A stretch of DNA of 64,000 nucleotides from Celeribacter naphthalenivorans (lineage in GTDB: Bacteria; Pseudomonadota; Alphaproteobacteria; Rhodobacterales; Rhodobacteraceae), in contig NZ_JAIVLK010000003.1 in the NCBI RefSeq assembly GCF_020524585.1, positions 186,001-250,000 on the forward strand. The letters are read 5' to 3'. Below the pieces are notes generated by a model. It made no database searches. It saw only the letters and a program-made list of their open reading frames with translations, and had not been told where the DNA came from. Shown one piece after another: positions 44,571-54,291 of the stretch (position 1 is the stretch's first letter; every line of letters begins with the position of its first letter). Position numbers and translations under genes: made by a program.

Positions 44571-47225
44571 ATGTGTGGAATTTGCGAGGCTTTTAGGCCG
44601 ACTGACGATGACTGCGTGTATGAAGACAACGCGACCTATGCGACAATCACCGAAGGGTCGGATGCAGCCGCAGGAACGAATACAAACTACACCATGAGCG
44701 TCGGGGATACGTTTTCCGGCATATTGTCCTCCAACAGTGACGTAGATTGGGTCGAGATCAACCTGACCGCTGGTGAGACCTACACTATTTCAATGGACGG
44801 ATCCGGCACACTGCCGGACACCTATCTCTATCTTTATGATGCATCCGGAAATCTGGTGACCGAGAACGATGACGGCGGTCCAGGCTATTACTCGGCAATC
44901 ACCTTTACCGCGACATCGAGCGGCACCTATTACATTGGCGCCGCGGCTTACCCAAATGGTTCAAGCTTTGGTGCCTACACGATTGATGTGGACACGGCCG
45001 AACCCGTTGCGGAGGGCTCGCTCGACGAGTTGGCAGATTATCTGACCAATGGCTTCTGGAGCGCCTATGGCGGGGGCTGGCGGTCGTTTAACACCTCCAG
45101 CTCGAATGTGATCACGGTCAATATCAGTGACCTGAACGAGACTGAGCGGGACCTTGCCCTCGCAGCGCTTGAATCGTGGGAAATGGTTGCGGATGTCTCC
45201 TTCTCCGTCACGACCTCAACCGGCGCAGACATCATGTTCTACAATGATGACAATGGCAATTCGACGTCCCTGAGCGCCTATTCCACCTCGGACCTGAGCG
45301 GCAACACGATCAATTCTTCGGACGTCGTGATCACCAGTGGCTGGGTTAATTCCTCCATGGGCGATGAAATCGGCACCTATGGGTTTCAGACATATATCCA
45401 CGAGATCGGTCACGCCCTGGGTCTGGGGCACCAATCCGCCTACAACGGCTCCGCAAACTTCCCGTCAGACGCAGATTTTGCCAATGACAGCTGGCAAATG
45501 TCGATCATGTCGTACTTCTCGCAAAGCGAAAATACGAACGTGTCCGCCAGTCTGGCCTATCTCGTCACCACGATGATGGCCGACATCCGCGCCATTCAGA
45601 ACCTCTATGGGGCCGCCGGTGCGGGCTCAGTTACGTCTGGCGACACCATTTGGGGCGTCGGCACCAATCTCACCAATTATCTCGGTGATCTGTTCAACGA
45701 CTGGGAGAATGGGACGAATACCGTCTATTCCGGTGACCCAATTGCCTTTACGATTTACGATGCCGACGGGACCGATACGCTCAACTTGAGCATCTCCACC
45801 TCGGATGACCGGATCGACATGCAGGACGGCACATTCTCTGACGTGGATGGTCTGATCGGCAATGTCGGCATCATGGTCGGCACTGTGGTCGAGAATCTCT
45901 ATGCTGGTTCAGGAAACGACGACATCACCGGCAATTCGGCCAACAACGAGATTTACGGCGGCGCCGGGGACGACACGATCCGCGCACTTGATGGAGATGA
46001 CATCGTCGATGGCGAGGGCGGCTCCGATATCGTTTATCTCGGCGGCGGCGCAGACCGTTTCAATGGCTCTTCCGACATCGACGGGGACACGGTTTTTGGT
46101 GGCGCGGGTGGTGATATCATTTCCGGCGGCTCGGCGATTGACGAATTGCGCGGCGAAGGTGGCTGGGATCGCATTTACGGCGGCTCTGGCAACGATCTGA
46201 TCGTCGGCGGCCAAGGGAACGACCGTCTCTATGGCCAAGACGACAACGATACCATGTATGGTGAATCTGATGATGACATCATGTACGGCGGCAATGGTGC
46301 GGATTGGATGTCCGGGGGAACCGGCGACGACCGCGTGTCGGGTGATGCCGGTGACGACGAACTCTATGGCGGAGACGGCAACGACTACGTCTATGGCGGG
46401 ACGGGAAACGATATGATCTACGGCAACGGTTCCACGGATCGCCTCTACGGTCAGGACGGCAACGACACGATCTTTGGCGGGGCTGGACGGGATTATATCT
46501 ACGGCGGCGACGGCGCCGATCGCGCGTCTGGCGAAGATGGCAACGACATCATGTTCGGCGGCGCCGGATATGACCGCCTTTGGGGCGGAACCGGTTCGGA
46601 TTCGATCAACGGTGAGGCGGGTGTCGATCGTCTCTATGGTCAGGACGGTGACGATACACTCTCAGGTGGTGAGGATGCCGACTATCTCTATGGCGGCAAC
46701 GACAACGACACCCTGTATGGAGACTCCGGCGCGGACATCCTAAGCGGTGACGCGGGTATCGATCAACTTGACGGGGGCACCGAAGGGGACCGTCTCTATG
46801 GCGGTACGGGGGATGACACTCTGATCGGGGGAGATGGGTATGATCGCCTCTACGGCCAGGAGGACAACGACATCCTCTATGGCGGCCAAGGCAATGATTA
46901 CCTCTACGGCGGCGATGGAAACGACACGCTTTATGGCGGCACCGGGAATGACACCCTGTTGGGCAATGCCGGTGAGGATACATTTGTCTTCGATGAAGCA
47001 GCTCTGGGAACAGATATCATCAACGACTTCACGTTGACCGAAGATACCCTGTCCCTGTCCAGTGATCTCTGGGGGGGTGCCAACCTCACGGGAAGCCAGG
47101 TGGTCTCGACCTACGGATTTGTCAGCAACGGCGATCTGATTCTGGATTTTGGTGACACCACCATCATCCTCAGCGGCGTCACCGACACCGCCGGTCTGGC
47201 CTCTGATATCAGCATCCTTGCTTAA
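44571..47225 (+). CDS. RTX metalloprotease (serralysin-like, M10B)
   Basis: An 884-residue secreted protease. An N-terminal PPC-type domain (about 35-145, DVDWVEINLTAGETYTISM...YTIDV) precedes a metzincin catalytic domain with HEIGHALGLGH at 277-287 and Met-turn M313 in SIMSYF. From about residue 445 to 800 there are GGxGxDxLx calcium-binding nonapeptides, and the last 80 residues (DTFVFDE...SDISILA) are a type I secretion signal region. There is no Sec signal. ATG 44571 has GAGGGA upstream. No type I secretion genes are in the window. Confidence 0.92.
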   Translation: MCGICEAFRPTDDDCVYEDNATYATITEGSDAAAGTNTNYTMSVGDTFSGILSSNSDVDWVEINLTAGETYTISMDGSGTLPDTYLYLYDASGNLVTENDDGGPGYYSAITFTATSSGTYYIGAAAYPNGSSFGAYTIDVDTAEPVAEGSLDELADYLTNGFWSAYGGGWRSFNTSSSNVITVNISDLNETERDLALAALESWEMVADVSFSVTTSTGADIMFYNDDNGNSTSLSAYSTSDLSGNTINSSDVVITSGWVNSSMGDEIGTYGFQTYIHEIGHALGLGHQSAYNGSANFPSDADFANDSWQMSIMSYFSQSENTNVSASLAYLVTTMMADIRAIQNLYGAAGAGSVTSGDTIWGVGTNLTNYLGDLFNDWENGTNTVYSGDPIAFTIYDADGTDTLNLSISTSDDRIDMQDGTFSDVDGLIGNVGIMVGTVVENLYAGSGNDDITGNSANNEIYGGAGDDTIRALDGDDIVDGEGGSDIVYLGGGADRFNGSSDIDGDTVFGGAGGDIISGGSAIDELRGEGGWDRIYGGSGNDLIVGGQGNDRLYGQDDNDTMYGESDDDIMYGGNGADWMSGGTGDDRVSGDAGDDELYGGDGNDYVYGGTGNDMIYGNGSTDRLYGQDGNDTIFGGAGRDYIYGGDGADRASGEDGNDIMFGGAGYDRLWGGTGSDSINGEAGVDRLYGQDGDDTLSGGEDADYLYGGNDNDTLYGDSGADILSGDAGIDQLDGGTEGDRLYGGTGDDTLIGGDGYDRLYGQEDNDILYGGQGNDYLYGGDGNDTLYGGTGNDTLLGNAGEDTFVFDEAALGTDIINDFTLTEDTLSLSSDLWGGANLTGSQVVSTYGFVSNGDLILDFGDTTIILSGVTDTAGLASDISILA

Positions 47226-47228
47226 TTC

Positions 47229-47262
47229 AAAAAACTCGGCGCGGCTTTTTAACGTCGCGCCG
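47229..47262 (-). terminator. Terminator of the minus-strand RTX gene
   Basis: CGGCGCG and CGCGCCG (47262-47256 with 47243-47237) close a 12-base loop, followed on the minus strand by AG and six T residues (47234-47229). It lies between the convergent RTX genes and may serve both. Confidence 0.7.
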
Positions 47263-47305
47263 GGCGTTCATATCTTGTCGGTTCGTCTGACCGATTAAGA
47301 CGGGT

Positions 47306-49924
47306 TCAGACGAACACGAAGTCCAGATCACCCGCCTCGGAAAGCGAGACACCGCTCAGAATCAGGGCCCCCTCTCCGCCCGCGACGGAGATGACCAGAT
47401 CGCCCTGATCGTTGCTGGAAAAACTCAAATCGCTCTCGACAACACCTCGCGCAAACTCCACGTCGTCCAGGCCCAGCTCAAAGTCTGAAATTGTACTTTG
47501 ACCGGACAGGTCATCGAAAACGAAACTATCCGCACCAATGCCGCCTTCGAGAAGGTTAATCCCTGCGCCTCCGGAGAGACGATCATTTCCCGCGCCGCCA
47601 TAGAGCGCGTCATCACCGGCATCTCCAAGCAGGGTATCGTGATCGTTCTCACCATACAGCGTGTCATTGCCATCACCGCCGTAAAGGTAATCACGCCCAT
47701 CCCCGCCGAAGATCGTGTCATCGCCCTCTTGACCATAGAGACGGTCCCACCCCGCCTCGCCGTAAAGAGTGTCATTTCCGAGACCACCCCAGCCGCGATC
47801 CCCATGTGCACCGCCGTAAAGAGTGTCACTCCCATCATTCCCGGAAAGAATATCGTCATCATCGCCGCCGAGGATCACGTCATCTCCGTCGCCACCGTAA
47901 AGGTAGTCACGCCCCGCCCCTCCGGAAAGATAATCATTGCCGGCTTGGCCATAGAGCCGATCCCAACCATCGTCGCCATAAAGCTGATCGTCGTCATCGC
48001 CACCGTAAATCCGGTCACTGCCGGACCCGCCATAAAAGATGTCTTGGCCACCACCACCGACAATCACATCCCGACCGCTGCCACCATAAACCGTGTCGCG
48101 GCCATGGGTGCCGCCCTGACCCTCATCGAAGAACCAGTCATCCCCATCCGAGAGATAGACGGTGTCACGACCAGCTCCACCATAGACACGATCGTTTCCT
48201 GCCCCGGCATCTATGAAATCGTATCCGGCATCTCCGTAGATTTCATCGTCTCCGTCACCGCCGTACAGCATATCGTCCCCATCGCCGCCATAGATAAGAT
48301 CATTGCCTTCGTACCCGATGAGAACATCATTCCCCCCTTGTCCAATGAGCGTGTCGCCCAAGACACTTCCCTCGATATAATCATCTGAAGCGCCGCCAAC
48401 CATCGTTCCGACCGAATCGATGGCCGGACGATCCGGCCCGAGAAATGCGGTCGCAATAATGTCATCGAAATCAATGTCATAGCCATCATCGGAAAACACA
48501 TCGATGTATTCCCCATTGATGATCAGACGTATGCCGCCAGAAAGATAGGACCAGCTTACAGCATCATCGGAATAGGCCATCGTGTAGTCGGAGAGATCAA
48601 GACGATCATCACCGATGTTAAAATCCGTGATCGTATCGGTTTCGCCATCCTCGCTAGTGACAAAAATGTCATTGCCATAGCCACCGGTGAGGCGGTCTGC
48701 GCCGTCACCATCGACCAAAACATCGTCACCATTTCGTCCATTCAGCGTGTCATTACCCGCGCCGCCAGACAACACCTCGCCGCTAGCGGTTCCGTCAATT
48801 ATGTCCGCACCATCTCCGCCCCAAAGGGGCGCGGACCACCGGTCCGCGTCGAAAGACAATCTGACTGTCCCCGCCTGAGACTCTGAGGAGACATAGATCG
48901 ACACACCATCAAGGTTGACATCAATAACCAGACTACAGGGATCGTACAGCGGCATCGAAGCGTAGGCGGAGAGGTTCTCAAGCAAAATGAGCTGTCCGTC
49001 TTCGGTCATGGTGAACAGGCTCAAGCCATTGTCCGCGCCAGCTGCGATCACGAATCCCATCCCGTTCAGGGTGAAGGCCTCCACATGAGATGCCGCTCCG
49101 AACTGTGTCTCTCTGGTATCGAGCACATGGTCGACCGCATCAAGCACGCCGTTCGCATCCATGCTGAACACGGTTAGGGAACCCGAACCGGGCGAGGCCA
49201 CGACGACATATGTTTGTCCATCAATCTCAAGCGTCGTGAAGTCTTCGGGCAAACCCATGCCGACCTGATCAATGGCACCCGTCTCGGACACTGATGTCGC
49301 CGTCTCGGTGACCGGATCATAGAGATAAGAGAGCACATTCCCGTCTGACTGATCCAAAGCCAGAATGATCATTCCCGCATCGGTTTCAATATAGTCGATC
49401 GCGGAGATGTCGCCTTGGAACAGAACCGTAGACTGTTCTGAGACAAGATCGCCGCTCTCCTGTGCGACATGAAACATGCGCACATAGCCATCGGCACCAA
49501 CGCTGATCAGGCTGGCCACATTGCCGCCGTCTGACAGGGTTAGGAAACTCCGGACATCAGCCATTTCCGTGGCCGAGCTTGGCAGGATTGTTGGGGAAAG
49601 GAGCGCGCCATTGTCCGTAAGTTCATAGGCGAAAACGTCGCCCGAGTCAGAGGCACCGACGAGCACATAATGCGTCCCACCAATATCTAAGATCACGGAT
49701 TGCGATGTGAGCAGGCTGCGCAATCCAACACCGAAGCTCTGTGTGTCAATCAGCGTTAGACGCCCATCCGCCGCCACAGAATAGCTTGCCATGCCACCGT
49801 TTTCGCCAGAAAGGGTGACAAGAAACGACCCGCCAGAGGTCTCGTATAAAATGTATTCGGATATATCGTGATCATAGACGACATCACCGACTGTCTGCGT
49901 GTCTTCATAAAGAAAAGACGACAT
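47306..49924 (-). CDS. RTX protein with beta-propeller-like N-terminus
   Basis: An 872-residue calcium-binding RTX protein. Residues 1-390 hold repeated short strands (e.g. GGTHYVLVGASDSGDVFAYEL, GQTYVVVASPGSGSLTVFSM, GMGFVIAAGADNGLSLFTM), as in lactonase/WD-type propellers. A short RTX block (about 390-445) and a longer one (about 545-805) of GGxGxDxLx repeats surround a spacer, and the C-terminus ends SEAGDLDFVFV, a type I secretion signal of hydrophobic pattern. No catalytic motif is visible. ATG 49924 is preferred over longer frames. Convergent with the metalloprotease and sharing its repeat design. Confidence 0.85.
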   Translation of the reverse strand: MSSFLYEDTQTVGDVVYDHDISEYILYETSGGSFLVTLSGENGGMASYSVAADGRLTLIDTQSFGVGLRSLLTSQSVILDIGGTHYVLVGASDSGDVFAYELTDNGALLSPTILPSSATEMADVRSFLTLSDGGNVASLISVGADGYVRMFHVAQESGDLVSEQSTVLFQGDISAIDYIETDAGMIILALDQSDGNVLSYLYDPVTETATSVSETGAIDQVGMGLPEDFTTLEIDGQTYVVVASPGSGSLTVFSMDANGVLDAVDHVLDTRETQFGAASHVEAFTLNGMGFVIAAGADNGLSLFTMTEDGQLILLENLSAYASMPLYDPCSLVIDVNLDGVSIYVSSESQAGTVRLSFDADRWSAPLWGGDGADIIDGTASGEVLSGGAGNDTLNGRNGDDVLVDGDGADRLTGGYGNDIFVTSEDGETDTITDFNIGDDRLDLSDYTMAYSDDAVSWSYLSGGIRLIINGEYIDVFSDDGYDIDFDDIIATAFLGPDRPAIDSVGTMVGGASDDYIEGSVLGDTLIGQGGNDVLIGYEGNDLIYGGDGDDMLYGGDGDDEIYGDAGYDFIDAGAGNDRVYGGAGRDTVYLSDGDDWFFDEGQGGTHGRDTVYGGSGRDVIVGGGGQDIFYGGSGSDRIYGGDDDDQLYGDDGWDRLYGQAGNDYLSGGAGRDYLYGGDGDDVILGGDDDDILSGNDGSDTLYGGAHGDRGWGGLGNDTLYGEAGWDRLYGQEGDDTIFGGDGRDYLYGGDGNDTLYGENDHDTLLGDAGDDALYGGAGNDRLSGGAGINLLEGGIGADSFVFDDLSGQSTISDFELGLDDVEFARGVVESDLSFSSNDQGDLVISVAGGEGALILSGVSLSEAGDLDFVFV

Positions 49925-50095
49925 GGCCAACCCCATTTTTACCCATGTCCGATGTTGAAGCATTAGGGTTACGCAAGCCTCACTCAACTGCGTTGCAAAT
50001 GTGGCATTCCCAGAGAAATTTAACAAAATGCGATGGCTTGGCCTCGCATCGGGCTCGGGCTAAGGTCGCATGAACTGGAGAGCAGGAGATCGACT

Positions 50096-50857
50096 ATGAG
50101 ACCGGCGGTGACCATCATAATGCCTGTCTTCAATTCTGGTCCCTACCTTCCCGAAACACTTGAGGCCGTGATCGCGCAAAGTCATGAAAACTGGACCCTG
50201 CTTGCCATAGACGACAAGTCCTCGGACGATAGCGCCGCGATTGTTGCGCGGTATGCGGCCACCGATCCACGCATCAGATTGCTGAGTCACACAGATCAAA
50301 AAGGCGCAGCGGCGGCGCGCAATTCCGGGTTGGAGGCCGTACAAACCTCTTGGATCGCGTTTCTTGATGCAGATGATATTTGGACAGAGACAAAGCTTGC
50401 AACACAACTGACCTGGCTTGAGCGTCAAGGGCATGGTTTTGGAGCCACAAGCTACGGGGTCATTGATCGGGATGGACGCCGTTTGGCGACTCGGCACGTT
50501 CCGCCGCGGATCGACTATACGCAACTTTTGCGCGGCAATCCGATTGGGACATCGACGGTTATGATTCATGAATCTGTTTTGAACGGGCTGCGCTTTCCCG
50601 ATCTGAGGCGTCGCCAGGACTACGCGCTGTGGCTGCAATTGGCCCAAAGAGGAGTGGTCTGCCACGGGCTGGATACCCCGTTGACACTATACAGACGCCG
50701 ACCAGATGCGCTCTCGGCCGCGAAGTTGCCCTCGGCCTTGGCAACACGCCATGTCTACCGGACGCTCCCGAACCTCTCTCGTCTTGGCGCATTGAAAGCC
50801 TATAGCACCTATTTGTGGCGCACCGGGCTTAAGCATCTCGGATGGCTCGATTATTGA
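50096..50857 (+). CDS. Family 2 glycosyltransferase
   Basis: A 253-residue GT-A fold transferase. The N-terminus VTIIMPVFNSGPYLPETLEAV and LLAIDDKSSDDS are GT2 hallmarks, DADD (about 92-95 in AFLDADDIW) is the metal-binding DXD and RRRQDYALWLQL holds the catalytic-base region. ATG 50096 follows GGAG. It is on the plus strand at the left edge of the polysaccharide cluster and its 3' end overlaps the convergent glycosyltransferase by 7 bases. Donor and acceptor sugars are unknown. Confidence 0.88.
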   Translation: MRPAVTIIMPVFNSGPYLPETLEAVIAQSHENWTLLAIDDKSSDDSAAIVARYAATDPRIRLLSHTDQKGAAAARNSGLEAVQTSWIAFLDADDIWTETKLATQLTWLERQGHGFGATSYGVIDRDGRRLATRHVPPRIDYTQLLRGNPIGTSTVMIHESVLNGLRFPDLRRRQDYALWLQLAQRGVVCHGLDTPLTLYRRRPDALSAAKLPSALATRHVYRTLPNLSRLGALKAYSTYLWRTGLKHLGWLDY

Positions 50858-51717
50858 CGCTCAGCATACGCCCCCCCCACAAGCTTCACAGTTTCCCAAA
50901 ATGTTACGCCCCATAGGGCATAAAGCACCAGAAGCGCTTTTGCTTTGCGTCCGATAGGCGCCTTTTTGCGAAAAAATCGCCAAGTTTGGCGAAGCGGCGG
51001 GACACAGGAAGCCAACATCCAAAACATCCGTTGCGAAACTGTTCCGGCTCGGATTTGACCGCCCCGTACGCGTCTTGCTTTGGTGATGACCTCACGGGCC
51101 GTCGTGCGGGCAGGATGTAGCACCCGGACATCATCGGCATAGGAAATCCCGAACCCTGCTTGGCCGGCTTTGCGACAAAACGCAGCGTCTCCCCCGGAAA
51201 AACGCGTCGCATCAAAACCACCGACAGCCACCAACACGCTGCGCGCGACACCAAGGTTGGCACAGGCCCCATAGCCATGCGAGACGTAGTGTTTTTGCGG
51301 AATGCCCCGGATAATGTCATATGCCGCCCATAGGGTTTCATGGGCAGGAGTGTCTATGTCGATACGCCCCGCACACAGGTTTTTTGGGGCCTTCGTCAGC
51401 CGCACCAACAAGCATTCCAGCCAATCTGCAGCGGGCAGACAATCAGCATCGGTAAATGCAACAAATGGCGTGGTGGTAGCCTCGATCCCCGCGTTTCTTG
51501 CGGCATAGGACCCCGGCGCAAGACAAACGATCATCCGCGCATTTTGTGCAGTCCCGGCGACATCAAATCCTTTGGGCGGTAGCTCATTTGCGACAACAAC
51601 AATCTTGTATCGAGACTGTGAAAGTGTTTGCGCATCCAGAGCGTACAAGAGGCGAGACAACCCGTCCCACTGACGATATACGGGAATTATAACCGATATA
51701 TCAGCCATCTCTTTCAC
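50851..51717 (-). CDS. Family 2 glycosyltransferase
   Basis: A 288-residue GT2 enzyme. DISVIIPVYRQWDGLSRLL, APGSYAARNAGIEAT and FTDADCLPAADWL (the DXD) are conserved, and the tail carries a hydrophobic stretch LLVLYALWGVTFWETVKL suggesting membrane association. Start is GTG 51717 (AAGGA upstream) or ATG 51708. It lies opposite the GSCFA gene with about 90 bases between them, which may hold both promoters. Confidence 0.85.
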   Translation of the reverse strand: MKEMADISVIIPVYRQWDGLSRLLYALDAQTLSQSRYKIVVVANELPPKGFDVAGTAQNARMIVCLAPGSYAARNAGIEATTTPFVAFTDADCLPAADWLECLLVRLTKAPKNLCAGRIDIDTPAHETLWAAYDIIRGIPQKHYVSHGYGACANLGVARSVLVAVGGFDATRFSGGDAAFCRKAGQAGFGISYADDVRVLHPARTTAREVITKARRVRGGQIRAGTVSQRMFWMLASCVPPLRQTWRFFRKKAPIGRKAKALLVLYALWGVTFWETVKLVGGAYAERQ

Positions 51718-51806
51718 TGTCGTCGTCCTTGCTCAGCATTTGTTATCTATTGGCAAGAGATATCAAGGCCGATAGCTTTCGGCCCAGAGGATAAAGGAAT
51801 TCAACC

Positions 51807-53132
51807 ATGACAGAAACAGCTTTCGAGCGCGTGAACGCCGCACAAGCACTCAAATCGCGTGGCGATTTTTCTAATTGGTCCTCTGTCAAAGATCGTCTGA
51901 CCCCAGAGGCATGGCCGAGCCTTTCTCCGTCATTTAAAGTCCCCTCCAAGGCAAAGGTCTTTACTATCGGAAGCTGCTTTGCCCGCAATATCGAAGAGCA
52001 TCTTGCGCTCTTGGGCTTTCAACTTCCGACCTTGGAATTCTCTGTCCCTGAAGAGGAATGGAGCGGCAAGAGACGCAACGGCATTCTCAACAAATATACG
52101 CCCGCGACAGTCTGTCAGGAAATCGAATGGGCTGCCGCAATCTATGAGCGCGGTACAGGGTTTATCCCGCAAGATGCGGACCCCATGCGTTTTGACACCC
52201 GAGATGGCAAGGTGATTGACCTTCATCTCGGCGGCTTCCTGCCCGTCACCGAAGAGCGGTTTATTGCCCGCCGCCACAGCATTTATAAGCTTTATGTCGA
52301 GGCTTTCTCCTCTGATCTCGTTGCACTGACATTCGGCCTGACGGAAAGCTGGGTAGATCGAGACAGCGGGCTTCATATCCATCAAGCGCCTGCCACACGC
52401 GCCATGCTGCGGGATGCAAAAAACTACGACTTCGTCAATCTCGATTACGAGGCATGCCTCGACTATATGAAACGCAGTATCGAGACCCTACGGCGCCTCA
52501 ATCCCGATGTCATGATCATCACCACTGTCTCTCCGGTGTCCCTCAACGCGACATTCACCGAGGTCGACGTCATCATTGCAAACAACCTGTCAAAGTCGAC
52601 ATTGCGCAGCGCTGTCGGAAAAATCGAGCGGCTTTACAATCGGCTCGACTATTTCCCGAGCTATGAAAACGCGACACTTTCGCCGCTGGAAAATGCCTAT
52701 GAAGCAGATCTGCGCCATGTTCGGGACGGGTTTGTCGGCAAGATCGTCAAACAATTGATCGCGCATTATTTCGAAGTCACCGACACCGTTTCTAATCTAG
52801 TGCAATCCGCCGCGGTAGCCCTCGGGTCCAATCTCAAGGCTGAGGAAACCAATGCTTTCATCACACTTTGCGATAGCGTGACACAGTTTGAAACGCTCTC
52901 GGACGATCAATTGAATATCTACCTGCGCAGCCTCTGGCGTCTGAACCAGAAGAAAGCCATTAGGGCTGTCGCGAAGGAAATCATGGCGCGCGAAACCCGG
53001 TTGCACCGGCATCTGAGGGCCATTGCCCATATCTTTCCGCGGTGTGGCCTTGAGCACGAATTGCGCACCTACGCCAAGGATATTCTTGCCGGTGATCCGA
53101 ACAATCCGATTGCCCTCAAGTGGGTCGCGTAA
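51807..53132 (+). CDS. GSCFA-domain protein
   Basis: A 441-residue protein with the GSCFA signature VFTIGSCFARNIEEHL at about residues 51-66, SGNDSV-like lipase-fold positions (FGLTESWVDR) and an ITTVSPVSLNATF block typical of SGNH-hydrolase-like GSCFA proteins. Such proteins occur in polysaccharide clusters and are suspected O-acyl transferases or esterases. The second half (about 300-441) is helical and unassigned. The start at 51807 follows AAGGA. No function has been shown in this genome. Confidence 0.82.
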   Translation: MTETAFERVNAAQALKSRGDFSNWSSVKDRLTPEAWPSLSPSFKVPSKAKVFTIGSCFARNIEEHLALLGFQLPTLEFSVPEEEWSGKRRNGILNKYTPATVCQEIEWAAAIYERGTGFIPQDADPMRFDTRDGKVIDLHLGGFLPVTEERFIARRHSIYKLYVEAFSSDLVALTFGLTESWVDRDSGLHIHQAPATRAMLRDAKNYDFVNLDYEACLDYMKRSIETLRRLNPDVMIITTVSPVSLNATFTEVDVIIANNLSKSTLRSAVGKIERLYNRLDYFPSYENATLSPLENAYEADLRHVRDGFVGKIVKQLIAHYFEVTDTVSNLVQSAAVALGSNLKAEETNAFITLCDSVTQFETLSDDQLNIYLRSLWRLNQKKAIRAVAKEIMARETRLHRHLRAIAHIFPRCGLEHELRTYAKDILAGDPNNPIALKWVA

Positions 53133-53153
53133 GGCCTATTTCTCGCAATATGG

Positions 53154-53171
53154 GCAGACTCTTTGGTCTGC
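53154..53171. repeat. Hairpin after the GSCFA gene
   Basis: GCAGAC (53154-53159) and GTCTGC (53166-53171) form a 6-bp stem 22 bases past the GSCFA stop and near the end of the convergent GT4 gene. There is no T run; weak support as a terminator. Confidence 0.35.
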
Positions 53172-53187
53172 TCATGGCGCCAGAGAG

Positions 53188-54288
53188 TCACTGTTTGGAA
53201 AAACGTTCCATCAGATCGAGATAAGCATCCGCAACGCGGTCCGGGTCGTATGCCGAAAGGGTCTCAGGCCCATGAGACGCAGCTTTCGGCGCATCAATCG
53301 TCTCCGAAATAGCCTGGATCAGGCCGTCTTTATCGCCTAGGGGCACCAGATGGCCCAAGCGGCCATGATCCAAAATTTCCGCAGGGCCAGAGGGACAATC
53401 CGTTGCCACGACAGGACATCCCGCAGCGAGGGCTTCCGCGATGGCTAGGCTAAATCCCTCCCAACGAGACGTGGACACAAACACGTCGGCATTCGTCATA
53501 TAAGGCTCAAGATCCGAAAGGTGCCCAGCAAAACAGATATCTTGGGCATAGCCAGTTTCTACCGCGAGGATTTCAAGCGCGCCACGCAAGGGACCATCAC
53601 CGCAGATGAACAATTTGAGTGGCCGCTGGGCCCGCAACTCCGCGAAAACCTTAAGCAGAAGCGCATGGTCTTTCTGGGGCACAAGTCGCCCCACCGACAA
53701 CATAATCGGTACGTCCTTTTGGAGCCAGAAAGGGTGATCTGGACATAACGCTGGGGTTGCGCCCAATGGAGCAACAGGATTGTAAATCACCTCTATCCGC
53801 GCTGCCTTTGGCACATAGCGCGTCAAATCCCGTGCCACCCCCTTGGACACCGCGACACATACATCTGTGAGGGGGCTAAGCCTGTATGCACAGCGCATCA
53901 AAAGCTTCATCGACACGCTTTGATGCGCCAATTCCATCGTTTGTTCGGTGTGAAACGTCCATATCAGACGACAGTGTTTTTGACGCGACAAAAGCTTTGC
54001 AGCCAAAAACAAAAGATCTGTATAGACCCGCCCTGAAATCACAGCATCCGGGCGATTTTCAGACAGGTAACGCACCGCATGCGGCAAAGATTTACGAGTG
54101 CGTGTGCCAAGCCGGACAACATTCAACCCATCTGGCAATTCCAGAGTAAGCTCTGCATGATTGGTCAGGACCAGATCGACCCGATGACCACGCGCCAGAA
54201 AGACCTTTGCAAGCACGAGCAGCACCCGACGTATGCCACCGTTCGTCATCGCGCCCGCAACTAAGCAGATATGTTTCTGCACATCCAC
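53188..54288 (-). CDS. GT4-family glycosyltransferase
   Basis: A 366-residue GT-B fold transferase. GGIRRVLLVLAKVFLARGH near the N-terminus, SVGRLVPQKDHALLLKVFAEL and the EX7E region EGFSLAIAEALAAGCPVVATD (donor phosphate binding) are GT4 hallmarks. Start is a GTG at 54288, two codons before another GTG, with only a weak ribosome site; the gene starts 3 bases after the sulfotransferase stop. Last gene of the seven-gene operon that begins with kpsE. Confidence 0.9.
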   Translation of the reverse strand: MDVQKHICLVAGAMTNGGIRRVLLVLAKVFLARGHRVDLVLTNHAELTLELPDGLNVVRLGTRTRKSLPHAVRYLSENRPDAVISGRVYTDLLFLAAKLLSRQKHCRLIWTFHTEQTMELAHQSVSMKLLMRCAYRLSPLTDVCVAVSKGVARDLTRYVPKAARIEVIYNPVAPLGATPALCPDHPFWLQKDVPIMLSVGRLVPQKDHALLLKVFAELRAQRPLKLFICGDGPLRGALEILAVETGYAQDICFAGHLSDLEPYMTNADVFVSTSRWEGFSLAIAEALAAGCPVVATDCPSGPAEILDHGRLGHLVPLGDKDGLIQAISETIDAPKAASHGPETLSAYDPDRVADAYLDLMERFSKQ

Positions 54289-54291
54289 AGC

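Noticed and set aside
47498-48388. 296-codon plus-strand frame in the RTX gene
   Set aside because: It is the antisense image of the RTX repeats and has no credible start or fold.
45900-48400. Tandem DNA repeats that could look like a CRISPR array
   Set aside because: The repeats have a 27-base coding period matching RTX nonapeptides and no unique spacers, so they are protein repeats.
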